From positions 1-43,746 of the forward strand of contig CANJRV010000016.1 of NCBI GenBank assembly GCA_947476825.1: a DNA stretch of 43,746 nt, read 5' to 3'. Position numbers and translations under genes: made by a program. Below are positions 1 through 7,985 of this stretch, piece after piece; position 1 is the stretch's first letter, and each line of letters opens with the position of its first letter. The DNA is from Bacteroidota bacterium (lineage in GTDB: Bacteria > Bacteroidota > Bacteroidia > Chitinophagales > Chitinophagaceae). The notes beneath the pieces are model-generated. The model was given only the letters and a program-made list of their open reading frames with translations, was not told the DNA's origin and ran no database searches.

Positions 1-28
1 CAATATCTGTGATAGTAAGCTTCGACCG

Positions 29-59
29 GAATTCATAGCTTTTGAAGCTAAGTGAATTC
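29..59. repeat. Imperfect palindrome / hairpin
   Basis: The outer arms are GAATTCA (29-35) and TGAATTC (53-59), and the inner arms are AGCTT and AAGCT around a TTG loop. The structure is visible directly. No gene is seen on either side of it within the first 500 bases, so its role is unknown; it could be the 3' end of a transcript from left of the window. Confidence 0.45.
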
Positions 60-177
60 AAATCGACAAAAAATATTATTCCTTAAAACAGCCTGTTTAA
101 AACAACTTCAAAGAATTGGGAGTGGTCGTAGTTGGACAGTAGTGATTTTTGGTGTAAACCTATTTTAGGACAAGACA

Positions 178-208
178 AAGCCTCACTTGCAAATAAGTGG
201 GGCTTTTT
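178..208 (+). terminator. Rho-independent terminator-like hairpin
   Basis: An 11-base stem (178-188 with 195-205, one G-T wobble) closes a 6-base loop and runs into five Ts at 204-208, which is the layout of an intrinsic terminator on the plus strand. No plus-strand gene is seen in 1-177, so the transcript it ends would come from left of the window or be a short non-coding RNA. On the minus strand the T tract is shorter. Confidence 0.5.
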
Positions 209-215
209 GATGTAT

Positions 216-253
216 ACTTCGGCTGCGCTCAGTACACTTCGGCTGCGCTCAGT
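216..253. repeat. Two direct copies of an 18-bp unit
   Basis: The unit ACTTCGGCTGCGCTCAGT occurs at 216-233 and again at 236-253. It is much more GC-rich than its surroundings. Similar CTTCGGCTGCGCTCAG strings are common between genes in Bacteroidota, but that statement is from memory. Confidence 0.7.
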
Positions 254-295
254 GCGGGGGACAAAATGAATTAGAGAGTTTTCTAAAGTGACTGC

Positions 296-374
296 ATTGC
301 GGCAACGATTGAGTGGAAATCCTTTTTGCTGGCTTTGCAGCAAAAAGATTGAAAGGAAAGCGTGAGTGCCGCCC
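296..374 (+). repeat. Dispersed repeat element, copy A
   Basis: This is one of three related elements in the window (others at 11009-11090 and, inverted, 40143-40223). It starts with ATTGCGGCAACGAT, ends with GCCGCCC and is about 80 bases long. Inside is a perfect 10-bp hairpin, CTTTTTGCTG against CAGCAAAAAG, with a 6-base loop. It contains no gene; a minus-strand reading frame across it (83-385) looks spurious. Confidence 0.7.
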
Positions 375-384
375 AAAATCTCCA

Positions 385-479
385 TAGCTATTCAAGATCC
401 AAAATTATAAATGCTTCTTCGCGATCGTATCCAAAGCTTCATAAAATGCTTCCCCGTATTTTCGTATCAATGGTTCTTA
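385..479 (-). pseudogene. Duplicated 3' fragment of the DUF3109 gene
   Basis: Read on the minus strand, this stretch repeats the last 24 or so codons of the DUF3109 gene, offset by 129 bases. The encoded tail from EPLIRKYGEAF through AKKHL and the stop codon is the same, with only a few base differences. There is no start codon or upstream part of the gene, so it is a remnant of a partial tandem duplication. The near-identity points to a recent event. Confidence 0.75.
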
Positions 480-486
480 CGCCGTT

Positions 487-504
487 GTTGGTGTTATCAC
501 CAAC
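487..504. repeat. Short perfect inverted repeat GTTGGTG-N4-CACCAAC
   Basis: A 7-bp stem with a 4-base loop lies between the two copies of the DUF3109 gene tail. The same stem core recurs at 42776-42798 with a 3-base loop. It may act as a terminator-like or REP-like hairpin; this is inference. Confidence 0.5.
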
Positions 505-533
505 TACATCTCAATAGCTACTCATTATCCAAA

Positions 534-1103
534 TTATAAATGCTTCTTCGCGATCGTATCCAAAGCTTCATAAAATGCTTCTCCGTATTTTCGAATTAAA
601 GGTTCTTTCAAAAATAAATAAACCTTTACGCCAAGCTTTTTACCAAAGGCACATCCTGGTGCACATAGCTTTTCTCTTGGTTCATAATTGAGTGCAATAT
701 AATTTTTATTCTTCGTAACGCGTATGGGATAAAGATGGCAAGAGATTGGTTTTTTGAAATCCGTTCTGCCTTCCAAATAGGCTTTCTCAATGAGGCATTT
801 AACTATCCCTTTTTCATCTTCATAACCATACACACAAATACCACCATTGATGGCTGGTGTTACATAGCCAAAGCCTTCTTCGCTGGTATAAGGTCCTACC
901 CTTTTTATTTCTGCTTTAGCTTCATCACTCAATTCATGTTGAATGATTTTATATACCTTTTTTATCTCTTTCAATTCGCTTTTATCTAGAGGAGCACCTG
1001 CATCTCCATCTACGCAACAGCCGCCTTTGCATTTGTCTAAATTGCAAACAAATTCTTCTTGCAAAATATCATCACTTATTAAAATATCATCTACTATTAT
1101 CAT
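534..1103 (-). CDS. DUF3109 family cysteine-rich protein
   Basis: I recognise the conserved opening MIIVDDILISDDIL, followed by a cysteine cluster with the pattern CNLDKCKGGCC and then DAGAPL, which is characteristic of the DUF3109 family of Bacteroidota. More cysteines follow (ICVY, VKCL, SCHLYP, LCAPGC), so a bound metal or iron-sulfur centre is plausible but unproven. The family has no known reaction. An ATG nine bases further upstream (1112) is possible, but the ATG ending at 1103 overlaps the gldD stop as ATGA and matches the family's usual start, so I chose it. It is probably translated from the gldD transcript. Its last codons are duplicated just downstream at 385-479. Confidence 0.88.
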   Translation of the reverse strand: MIIVDDILISDDILQEEFVCNLDKCKGGCCVDGDAGAPLDKSELKEIKKVYKIIQHELSDEAKAEIKRVGPYTSEEGFGYVTPAINGGICVYGYEDEKGIVKCLIEKAYLEGRTDFKKPISCHLYPIRVTKNKNYIALNYEPREKLCAPGCAFGKKLGVKVYLFLKEPLIRKYGEAFYEALDTIAKKHL

Positions 1104-1696
1104 AGCTTCCATTGTAGGGTTTGGATTAAATGTTCAATATCTTTTCGTAAAAATTCATTGATTGGTTTCAATGAATCAACATTGGGTGTTGTATCAAAAT
1201 ATAAAGCACCACGAATAAAATGTTTCACCGAATCGGTTGCATAAAACTGTAATGCAGAAGCAGCATTTCCGCCCACATCATAATAAATGCCATGTACGTT
1301 ATTGGGTGTATTAAAAACTGGTTCATTGATATAGTCTGCACGCTTACTGTGATAGTGGGACATTTTATAAGAGTCTTCCAATAATTTTGTCAAGGAATGC
1401 GTGGCATTTATTTCTTTATAGCTGATATAAATTTTTCCACCAAGCTTAGAGAAATTGACATTAATCCACCAAGGGTTTTCTGTCTTTTGATCAAAAAACA
1501 TGGTGTCCTTTTCAATATTTGCATACACTGGATATTCAAATGAATACGGATAATCCGGTTTATTAAATGTGGTGTATTCCTTCTTAGGCAATTCAATTTT
1601 ATAATAGCCTCTTGGCTTCGGAATATAAGTTTCTGGTTCACAAGCAGCGAACAAAAAAGTAAAGCTGAGGAATAAATAAAATGGTCTCAATGGCAA
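1100..1696 (-). CDS. gldD: Gliding motility lipoprotein GldD
   Basis: The mature protein begins at a lipobox cysteine (LFAAC) and continues with family-typical blocks: PKPRGYYKIELP, YPYSFEYP, a lone Asn-Phe-Ser-Lys-Leu-Gly-Gly segment, NAASALQFYATDS and FIRGALYFDTTPNVDSL, ending in TLQWKL. GldD is required for gliding and T9SS function in Flavobacterium, and is an inner- or outer-membrane lipoprotein of unclear biochemistry. The start is uncertain: ATG codons at 1771 and 1753 lie inside the upstream gene and would give an overlong signal peptide. TTG at 1696 gives Met-Pro-Leu-Arg, a hydrophobic run and then the lipobox. It follows a T9SS cargo gene by 7 bases and overlaps the DUF3109 start. 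Confidence 0.87.
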   Translation of the reverse strand: MPLRPFYLFLSFTFLFAACEPETYIPKPRGYYKIELPKKEYTTFNKPDYPYSFEYPVYANIEKDTMFFDQKTENPWWINVNFSKLGGKIYISYKEINATHSLTKLLEDSYKMSHYHSKRADYINEPVFNTPNNVHGIYYDVGGNAASALQFYATDSVKHFIRGALYFDTTPNVDSLKPINEFLRKDIEHLIQTLQWKL

Positions 1697-1703
1697 ATAA
1701 AAA

Positions 1704-4514
1704 TTAATGTTGAATAATAAAATGGGTTCCTTTTGGCTTGCTATTAAAATCATGTGAAGTATAGTAGCCAATAAAATAATGCCCAGCTGCTAAACCAGAT
1801 GTATTGATGCGAATCGTATAGGTTCCAGGCGTAAAGGAGTTATTGACAATTCGTTGTACTTTTTTTCCTAAAATATCATAAATATCTGCTTGTACTATTT
1901 CATTATTCACTGTAGTAAAAGTATAATTGATATAATTGTTCGCTGGGTTAGGATAGACTTCTTGTTGGCTGCCAAGAGTAGGTTCTGGCGGTGGAATATT
2001 CCCAGTATAATAAGCATCAAATACCCCACCACCATGGGTTCCAATGACTACATATCCATCCGATTGACGAACCTTGATATCCGTTACTATATTGGCACCA
2101 ATGAGCTCTGGACTTTCTTGAATCCATACTGTTTTATTGGTAGAACCCGTTTTAGCAAGCACCAAAGAATCCGTACTGAATAAACCTATACTTGTCCCAG
2201 CAAAATAAATACGTTTGCCTGTAGCATCTTTTAAAATTGCAACGCTGCGAATACTCGGATTGGTGTTTGTGCTATTGCTTGCACCTTCTAAATTACCACC
2301 AACTAAATTCCATGTATTGCCAGTATCATTCGAATAAAAAAGACTATTGACATTGTAATTAGAGTAACAGATTAATATGTTTTTCGCGCTGTCTGGATCT
2401 ATGGCAATATCACTTACATAACCACCAGCAGGAAGTAATGTGATTGGTAATTTTGTAAAAACCATCGGTCCACTATTCGCATTCATCAAGCGATACAATT
2501 CCTTATTGCTTGTTCCAAAATATAAAATATTTGCAGGCGATTTGGAGACAGCGAGGGCAGTGATTTCAGCATTGTCGCCATTGCTCAATTTGACCGTTTT
2601 GATGGTATCCGTACTGATGGTCCAACCTGTTGCTAATCTACTTGTATCGTCCTTTATTTCTATAGATCGTAGGTTATTGAGTCGAGCAATTTTTTTACCT
2701 ATCGGCATGTATAAAAAATTATTGTCATTTGGATCTACAACATAAGGATTAATAAAACCATAATCTTCTTTTTCGAATCCAATAGGATCTATTCTTCTTT
2801 TTGCAACTACTAATCCATTCGCATCTAAAGATACTTTTCGAACTTTTCCTTGTTGTGTACTGATTACATAAAATGCTCTGTTGGGTGCGATATAATCATA
2901 AGCACCGTCACCATTCACGGTCATGTTCCAGGATTTTTTATTGTTTCTGGTATTGGTAATATAATTGCCATTGTCTTGTAAACCACCCAAAATCCAAGGG
3001 TCGTAAGGAATGGATTCATCAATAGCGACTTGATAAAATTGGGTTGTCACATAACCTACACTTTTATTTTCCCAACTTACAGAAGAGGCATTCACATCAT
3101 TGGTAAATTTCACACCACCATCCGATACAGAATACATTTGTTCTGGACGACTTTTTACAAAAAATAAATCATGTTGATCTGGATGATGATTTGGATAAAC
3201 TGTAAAATTATATAACATGGTACCAACTCCATAACCGCCAATTTGTGTTGTGTTATTTGGTGTTGTAAAACCATTTGTTGAGCGATAAATATTGGTTCCA
3301 CCAATGATTACTGTATTAGAACCAGGCTGTACTTTTACTTCTAAATCATAACCACCTTGTGTATTAAATTTGTCAAATTGATCTGGATCTGTAACAGGTA
3401 AATTCATGGACAAGTTGGTCCATTCGCCACCAGCACCACTTCCGTCGCCATTTATATAATTGTATTTACACAAGGAGACATAAGCTGCTTTTCCTGAATA
3501 ATCCGAGGTAGCAACACCACCACTTGTATCACTAGATAATTCACTTAAAAAGTACACTTCATTTTCATTGTTTGGATTGATGCCAATGACCGTTCGTTCA
3601 TAGGTATTTAAAAATGGAGGGGTGATTTTTGTAAAATTGACTCCATCACCTGATCGATAAAATCCTTGAGCTGTGCCACCACCATCACTTAATGTGGCAT
3701 ACACAACACCCGAAGAAGTAACCGCCACATCGGTATAATAAGAATTATTGCCATTATTGATGACAGAAATCCAAGTTTTACCTGTGTCTTTACTCAATAC
3801 AATACTTCCATACAGCGCCATGTACAAATAGGAATTTCCTGTGTCTTTTGCAGCACAAGCAATTCGCCAGCCGCCTTGAAAATCATTGGTGAATGAACTT
3901 GGTGTGCCAGTGGCTGTGGACACAATTGGTGCCCAAGTATTTCCATTATCTGTAGATTTGAATGCGCCATCACCTAAGTAAAATGCCGAGCCGCCACTTG
4001 CGGATGTCCCAGTTAATTCGCCAGATAAGGCATACCAAATATTTCCTTTACCAACACCAGGATCTTGTACGATACTCACTAATCCTGGATGAGAATTTGG
4101 ATCTGAAACCTTTTGCCAAGTAGCACCAGCATCCATACTTTGCCAAATACCGCCCGAAACACCACCAGACAATAAATGATTTTCATCATATAAATCGATA
4201 GCCATGGTACGTGTGCGACCACCTACATTCCACGGTCCGCGCGAGTTCCAAGTGACACCTCTATTGTTTTTGGATAAAGCTTGATTATCCATTTGTAATT
4301 GTTGGAGAAAACGAATTTCCGATAAACTTGCGCCTATTGGAATTTTTCCTGTTGCAGGATCGGCTAACATGGTATTCATCCAATGTTCTCTTTTGATATT
4401 ATCTTCTTGAATATCTTCCGTTTCTTCATTACATGGAATTGTATTGGAATGAAGGCAATAATATCCTCCGCTCAAAACAAAAAACAAAATGGTACAAAGC
4501 AGTTTAATTTTCAT
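1704..4514 (-). CDS. T9SS-exported Asp-box (BNR/VPS10-like) beta-propeller protein
   Basis: This 936-residue secreted protein has an N-terminal hydrophobic signal (MKIKLLCTILFFVLSGG). Repeated Asp-box motifs follow, such as SMDAGATW, STDNGNTW, SKDTGKTW and SNDTGNTW, which mark sialidase- or sortilin-type beta-propeller blades. The last 80 or so residues form a type A T9SS sorting domain, starting YPNPANNYINYTF and with ADIYDILGKKV and AAGHYFIGYY, so it should cross the outer membrane through the Por/T9SS machinery. No catalytic motif is recognisable; adhesion or glycan binding is possible. The reading frame extends upstream to 4664, but the ATG at 4514 directly precedes a good signal peptide. 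A weak -7-like box lies just upstream. Confidence 0.9.
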   Translation of the reverse strand: MKIKLLCTILFFVLSGGYYCLHSNTIPCNEETEDIQEDNIKREHWMNTMLADPATGKIPIGASLSEIRFLQQLQMDNQALSKNNRGVTWNSRGPWNVGGRTRTMAIDLYDENHLLSGGVSGGIWQSMDAGATWQKVSDPNSHPGLVSIVQDPGVGKGNIWYALSGELTGTSASGGSAFYLGDGAFKSTDNGNTWAPIVSTATGTPSSFTNDFQGGWRIACAAKDTGNSYLYMALYGSIVLSKDTGKTWISVINNGNNSYYTDVAVTSSGVVYATLSDGGGTAQGFYRSGDGVNFTKITPPFLNTYERTVIGINPNNENEVYFLSELSSDTSGGVATSDYSGKAAYVSLCKYNYINGDGSGAGGEWTNLSMNLPVTDPDQFDKFNTQGGYDLEVKVQPGSNTVIIGGTNIYRSTNGFTTPNNTTQIGGYGVGTMLYNFTVYPNHHPDQHDLFFVKSRPEQMYSVSDGGVKFTNDVNASSVSWENKSVGYVTTQFYQVAIDESIPYDPWILGGLQDNGNYITNTRNNKKSWNMTVNGDGAYDYIAPNRAFYVISTQQGKVRKVSLDANGLVVAKRRIDPIGFEKEDYGFINPYVVDPNDNNFLYMPIGKKIARLNNLRSIEIKDDTSRLATGWTISTDTIKTVKLSNGDNAEITALAVSKSPANILYFGTSNKELYRLMNANSGPMVFTKLPITLLPAGGYVSDIAIDPDSAKNILICYSNYNVNSLFYSNDTGNTWNLVGGNLEGASNSTNTNPSIRSVAILKDATGKRIYFAGTSIGLFSTDSLVLAKTGSTNKTVWIQESPELIGANIVTDIKVRQSDGYVVIGTHGGGVFDAYYTGNIPPPEPTLGSQQEVYPNPANNYINYTFTTVNNEIVQADIYDILGKKVQRIVNNSFTPGTYTIRINTSGLAAGHYFIGYYTSHDFNSKPKGTHFIIQH

Positions 4515-4646
4515 TACATGGATTTTGGGTGGTAAATGTAATATTAAACTGATGGATAATATAATACTGAACCCAATAGTTGTGCAACAGATTACTAGAA
4601 ATTTATACACGGACAAGGAGAAACTAGAATAATTGCTCATACTTCC

Positions 4647-4654
4647 TACATTTG
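4647..4654 (+). promoter_or_regulatory. Bacteroidota -7 element (TACATTTG)
   Basis: TACATTTG fits the TAnnTTTG consensus of the Bacteroidota primary sigma factor and lies 22 bases before the hydrolase ATG. No convincing -33 TTTG is visible. Confidence 0.5.
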
Positions 4655-4675
4655 TAAGTAGCATCCTTCCAAGTC

Positions 4676-5530
4676 ATGAAGAAATTAATTCCGCATTTTA
4701 TCCTTTGTACCCTTCTGTTTTGTATAAGTGAAATTGCTTTTTCGCAAACACCGATTCCTTATGGTGACAATAAAGAAGTTGGTAAATATATTGAAATCCA
4801 TGGGGTACAATTATATTACGAAGTGTATGGAGAAGGGACACCATTGCTATTGATTCATGGAAATGGAACCGGTATAAAAGGTTGGTCGGCACAAATCGAA
4901 TTCTTCAAAAATAAGTACAAAGTGTTTGCCATTGATTGTAGAGGGCGAGGCAAATCTGAATTGGGTAAAGATAGCTTGAGTTATATGCAGCAAGCCAATG
5001 ACATGGCGACTTTCATACAATTAATGAAAATGGATTCGGTATATGTAGTTGGAAAAAGTGACGGCGGAATAATTGGTATCTTAATGGGCATTTATTTTCC
5101 GCAACATATCAAAAAAATTGTCGCTTTTGGTGCGAATATGCAACCCGATTCAACTGCACTTTATCCGCAATGTGTAATCGATACAAAAGAAGAAAGGCAA
5201 AAGGCAGATAAAATGCTTTTGGCAAAAGACACAACACAAAATTGGTATTTGGTACAACAAAAAAATAGAATGATGGAGTTTCAACCTCATATTTCAGCCG
5301 ACGATTTACACAGAATAAAAGTACCTGTTTTAGTCATGAGTTGCGATAGAGATTTAATCAAAGAGGAACACACTTTTTTCATGTACAAAAATATCCCAAT
5401 GGCTAATTTGGCCATATTATCCGGCGAATCACATCATGTAGCGAAACAAAACCCAGCATTGTTTAATGCTACAGTAGAGAAGTTTTTAAAAGAAAATTTC
5501 AAAGAAGAAGAATTTAGATATAAGCAATGA
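4676..5530 (+). CDS. Secreted alpha/beta hydrolase
   Basis: A signal peptide (MKKLIPHFILCTLLF..., cleavage near AFSQ) precedes an alpha/beta hydrolase fold of about 260 residues. Visible landmarks are the oxyanion-hole HGNG at 61-64, the nucleophile elbow GKSDGG with Ser128, an acid near Asp224 (MSCDRD) and a catalytic His at 253 or 254 (ESHH). The elbow has the GxSxG layout. The substrate cannot be told from sequence; small esters or lactones are typical for the family. It is probably periplasmic. It is separated from the next plus-strand gene by a 410-base repeat-containing gap, so it is likely monocistronic, driven from the -7 box at 4647. Confidence 0.87.
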   Translation: MKKLIPHFILCTLLFCISEIAFSQTPIPYGDNKEVGKYIEIHGVQLYYEVYGEGTPLLLIHGNGTGIKGWSAQIEFFKNKYKVFAIDCRGRGKSELGKDSLSYMQQANDMATFIQLMKMDSVYVVGKSDGGIIGILMGIYFPQHIKKIVAFGANMQPDSTALYPQCVIDTKEERQKADKMLLAKDTTQNWYLVQQKNRMMEFQPHISADDLHRIKVPVLVMSCDRDLIKEEHTFFMYKNIPMANLAILSGESHHVAKQNPALFNATVEKFLKENFKEEEFRYKQ

Positions 5531-5611
5531 GTTAGTATTGAGTAGTTAGTATTGAGTAGTTAGTAGTTAGTATTGAGTAATTAGTATTGAGAAGTTATTG
5601 AGTATCTAGTA
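5528..5611. repeat. Degenerate tandem repeat starting at a stop codon
   Basis: A 14-base unit close to TTAGTATTGAGTAG is repeated about five times with small variations, beginning exactly at the hydrolase TGA stop. A related array in the opposite orientation abuts the stop of the GNAT gene at 14046. It looks like slippage-derived sequence. Confidence 0.7.
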
Positions 5612-5940
5612 TAAATAACATTCCACATGCCTTGAAAGAGCGACTTCTCCCAGCGAAGTGGCATTGCCCATTGTACATGTCTTGAGAAATTAGTAGTTAT
5701 GTCGAATAGGCATACACCTTGCTTATTTTTTTATCACCAAATTATAATTAACCTCGCATTCCAAATTCCATTTTGTTATAATTAGTTTTTTATACTGAAC
5801 TTTATTATTTTGCGTCCAAAAGAAATCAACTTCCCTGAAAGTGTGTAGAACAGAAGGTTTGAAGATTATTTTTGGAAAGAACATCATCCCATACTTCTTT
5901 TATTGCGTAAGCAAGAGCAGTAGATAAGCAAATACAAAAT
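5612..5940. other. Intergenic region without recognisable gene
   Basis: This 329-base AT-rich gap holds no convincing reading frame. The motif ACATGCCTTGA near 5625 is echoed by ACATGTCTTGA near 5677, around a short GACTTC/GAAGT imperfect hairpin. The promoter of the following four-gene run should lie here, but no clear TAnnTTTG with a -33 box was found. Confidence 0.4.
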
Positions 5941-6960
5941 ATGACATTAAAAAAAATAGACATTCATACGCATATCATGCCCGAGCGTATTCCAAATTGG
6001 TTTGAGAAATTTGGTTACGGTGATTTCATTCACCTCGAACATCATAAGCCTTGTTGTGCTCGAATGATAAAAGGCGATAAATTTTTTAGAGAAGTAGAAA
6101 GTAATTGTTGGGAGCCTAAGGATAGAATTTTGGATATGAATGCAACAGCAGTCGATGTACAAGTCTTATCTACTATTCCTGTTTTGTTTAATTATTGGGC
6201 AAAACCAGAACATGGATTAGAAACATCTCGTTTTTTAAATGACCATATTGCTTCTTGCTGTGATCTGCATCCTGATCGGTTTGTAGGTCTTGGTACAGTG
6301 CCATTACAAGATATAGATTTAGCCATTCGAGAAATGGAACGTATTGTACTAGAATTAAAAATGCCTGGCATTGAAATTGGATCTAATATCAATCAATTGA
6401 ATTTAAGTGACGCTTTATTTCATCCTTTTTGGGAAGCTGCACAAGCATTAAACTGTAGCATTTTTATACATCCATGGGAAATGATGGGAGAAAATGAGAT
6501 GATGAAATATTGGTTGCCTTGGTTAGTTGGTATGCCGGCTGAAACATCGCGTGCTATCTGTAGTATTTTGTTTGGTGGTGTGCTTGAAAAATTTCCGAAT
6601 CTTCATTTTGCTTTTGCGCATGGAGGAGGTTCATTTCCAGCAACCATAGGGCGTATAGAGCACGGCTTTAATGTTCGACCAGATTTATGTGCCATTGACA
6701 ATCCCAATAATCCTCGAAATTATTTAGGGAAATTTTGGGTAGATAGTTTGGTGCATGATGCAGTTTCTTTTGATGTATTGCTCAAAACAATTGGTGCAGA
6801 AAAAATTTGTTGTGGAAGTGATTATCCATTTCCTTTGGGCGAACATCGACCTGGTGAACTTATTGAAAGCCTTTCTTGTAGAGACCAATGGAAAGAAAAT
6901 TTTCTATACAATAATGCACTAGATTGGTTAGGACTAAAAAAAGACGTGTTTGTAAGATGA
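5941..6960 (+). CDS. ACMSD-type amidohydrolase (2-amino-3-carboxymuconate-6-semialdehyde decarboxylase)
   Basis: The 339-residue length matches ACMSD (about 335). The zinc ligands of that enzyme are all at the expected places: HTH (His9, His11), His177 in FIHPWEM, His227 in AHGGGSFP and Asp294 in CGSDYPFP. Arg50 and Arg238 align with its substrate-binding arginines. ACMSD removes a carboxylate from the semialdehyde formed by 3-hydroxyanthranilate dioxygenase in kynurenine or nitrobenzoate degradation. No other kynurenine-pathway gene is in the window, so a related decarboxylase substrate remains possible. Its TGA stop overlaps the ATG of mltG as ATGA, so the two are translationally coupled. 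Confidence 0.88.
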   Translation: MTLKKIDIHTHIMPERIPNWFEKFGYGDFIHLEHHKPCCARMIKGDKFFREVESNCWEPKDRILDMNATAVDVQVLSTIPVLFNYWAKPEHGLETSRFLNDHIASCCDLHPDRFVGLGTVPLQDIDLAIREMERIVLELKMPGIEIGSNINQLNLSDALFHPFWEAAQALNCSIFIHPWEMMGENEMMKYWLPWLVGMPAETSRAICSILFGGVLEKFPNLHFAFAHGGGSFPATIGRIEHGFNVRPDLCAIDNPNNPRNYLGKFWVDSLVHDAVSFDVLLKTIGAEKICCGSDYPFPLGEHRPGELIESLSCRDQWKENFLYNNALDWLGLKKDVFVR

Positions 6961-7976
6961 TTAAAAAAATAATAGCAGCTGTTGCCTTGTTGATTGTGTT
7001 GGTACTTGGGTATTTTGCTTATGCCAAATATTTTAAATCGAATACTGGTAATTTTTCTGGAACAGAATTTTTATATATCAATACTGGATCGACTTATGCA
7101 GATGTCATACAAGTAATCAAAGAAAATAATTTCGTGAGAGACTTAGCATGCTTTGAAGAAGTGGCAAAGCAAATGGATTATCCGAATGATATACATCCTG
7201 GTCGATATGAGTTGAGAGAAGGCATGGGCAATTATAGTATAATCAGTATTTTGAAGGGTGGCAAACAAAGGCCTGTAAAATTGGTCATTAATAAATTGAG
7301 AACAAAACGAGATATCATCCGAAAATTTGCAAGTAATTTAGAAGCCGATAGTACAGAGTTAGAAAAATTATTTAATAATAATGCTTACTTAAAAACATTC
7401 GACATAGACAGTAATCAAATACAATGTGCTATCATGCCGAATACGTACGAACTGTATTGGAATACAACAGCGGATAAAGCATTTGAAAAAATTGCCAGAA
7501 CCTATCAACATTTTTGGACAAGCGAACGTAGACAAAAAGCCATTTCGCTGAAACTTAAGATAGTAGAGGTTATTACCATTGCGTCGATAGTAGAAGAGGA
7601 AACGAATAATAATGAAGAAAAACCTATAATTGCAAGTGTATATTTGAATAGATTAAAAAAAGGAATGGCTCTTGGAGCAGATCCTACCGTGAAATTTGCA
7701 GTGGGAGATTTTACACTGAAACGCATTTTAAAAATCCACACAGAAACGCATTCTCCTTATAATACTTACTTAAATACTGGTTTGCCGCCAGGTCCAATTT
7801 GTACCCCAAGCGAAAAAAGTATAGATGCCGTTTTGAATGCAGCAAGTACCGATTATCTTTTCTTTTGCGCAAAAGAAGATTTCAGTGGCTCCCATAATTT
7901 TGCCGCTACGTATGCAGCGCATTTATTGAATGCAAAAAAATATCAACATGCGCTTGATTTGAGAAATATTAAATAA
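6957..7976 (+). CDS. mltG: Endolytic murein transglycosylase MltG
   Basis: The protein has an N-terminal membrane anchor (residues 2-22), a LysM-like substrate-binding region (NTGSTYADVIQVIKENN, HPGRYELREGM) and the YceG catalytic domain. It shows the MltG signature ASIVEEET, with the catalytic Glu at about 213, and the later block SPYNTYLNTGLPPGPI. MltG cleaves nascent peptidoglycan strands in the periplasm and is thought to set glycan length. The frame could start at 6924, but the ATG at 6957 overlaps the preceding stop (ATGA) and begins a good signal anchor. Nine bases separate it from the next gene. Confidence 0.95.
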   Translation: MIKKIIAAVALLIVLVLGYFAYAKYFKSNTGNFSGTEFLYINTGSTYADVIQVIKENNFVRDLACFEEVAKQMDYPNDIHPGRYELREGMGNYSIISILKGGKQRPVKLVINKLRTKRDIIRKFASNLEADSTELEKLFNNNAYLKTFDIDSNQIQCAIMPNTYELYWNTTADKAFEKIARTYQHFWTSERRQKAISLKLKIVEVITIASIVEEETNNNEEKPIIASVYLNRLKKGMALGADPTVKFAVGDFTLKRILKIHTETHSPYNTYLNTGLPPGPICTPSEKSIDAVLNAASTDYLFFCAKEDFSGSHNFAATYAAHLLNAKKYQHALDLRNIK

Positions 7977-7985
7977 AGAAATGGC

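Noticed and set aside
83-385. Minus-strand 100-codon reading frame
   Set aside because: It runs through the terminator hairpin, the 18-bp direct repeats and dispersed element A, has no recognisable domain and looks like chance translation of repeats.
943-1161. Plus-strand frame opposite the DUF3109/gldD junction
   Set aside because: It is the reverse-strand shadow of two well-supported genes.
5528-5611. CRISPR array
   Set aside because: Units are adjacent without unique spacers, are short and degenerate, and no cas genes are in the window.
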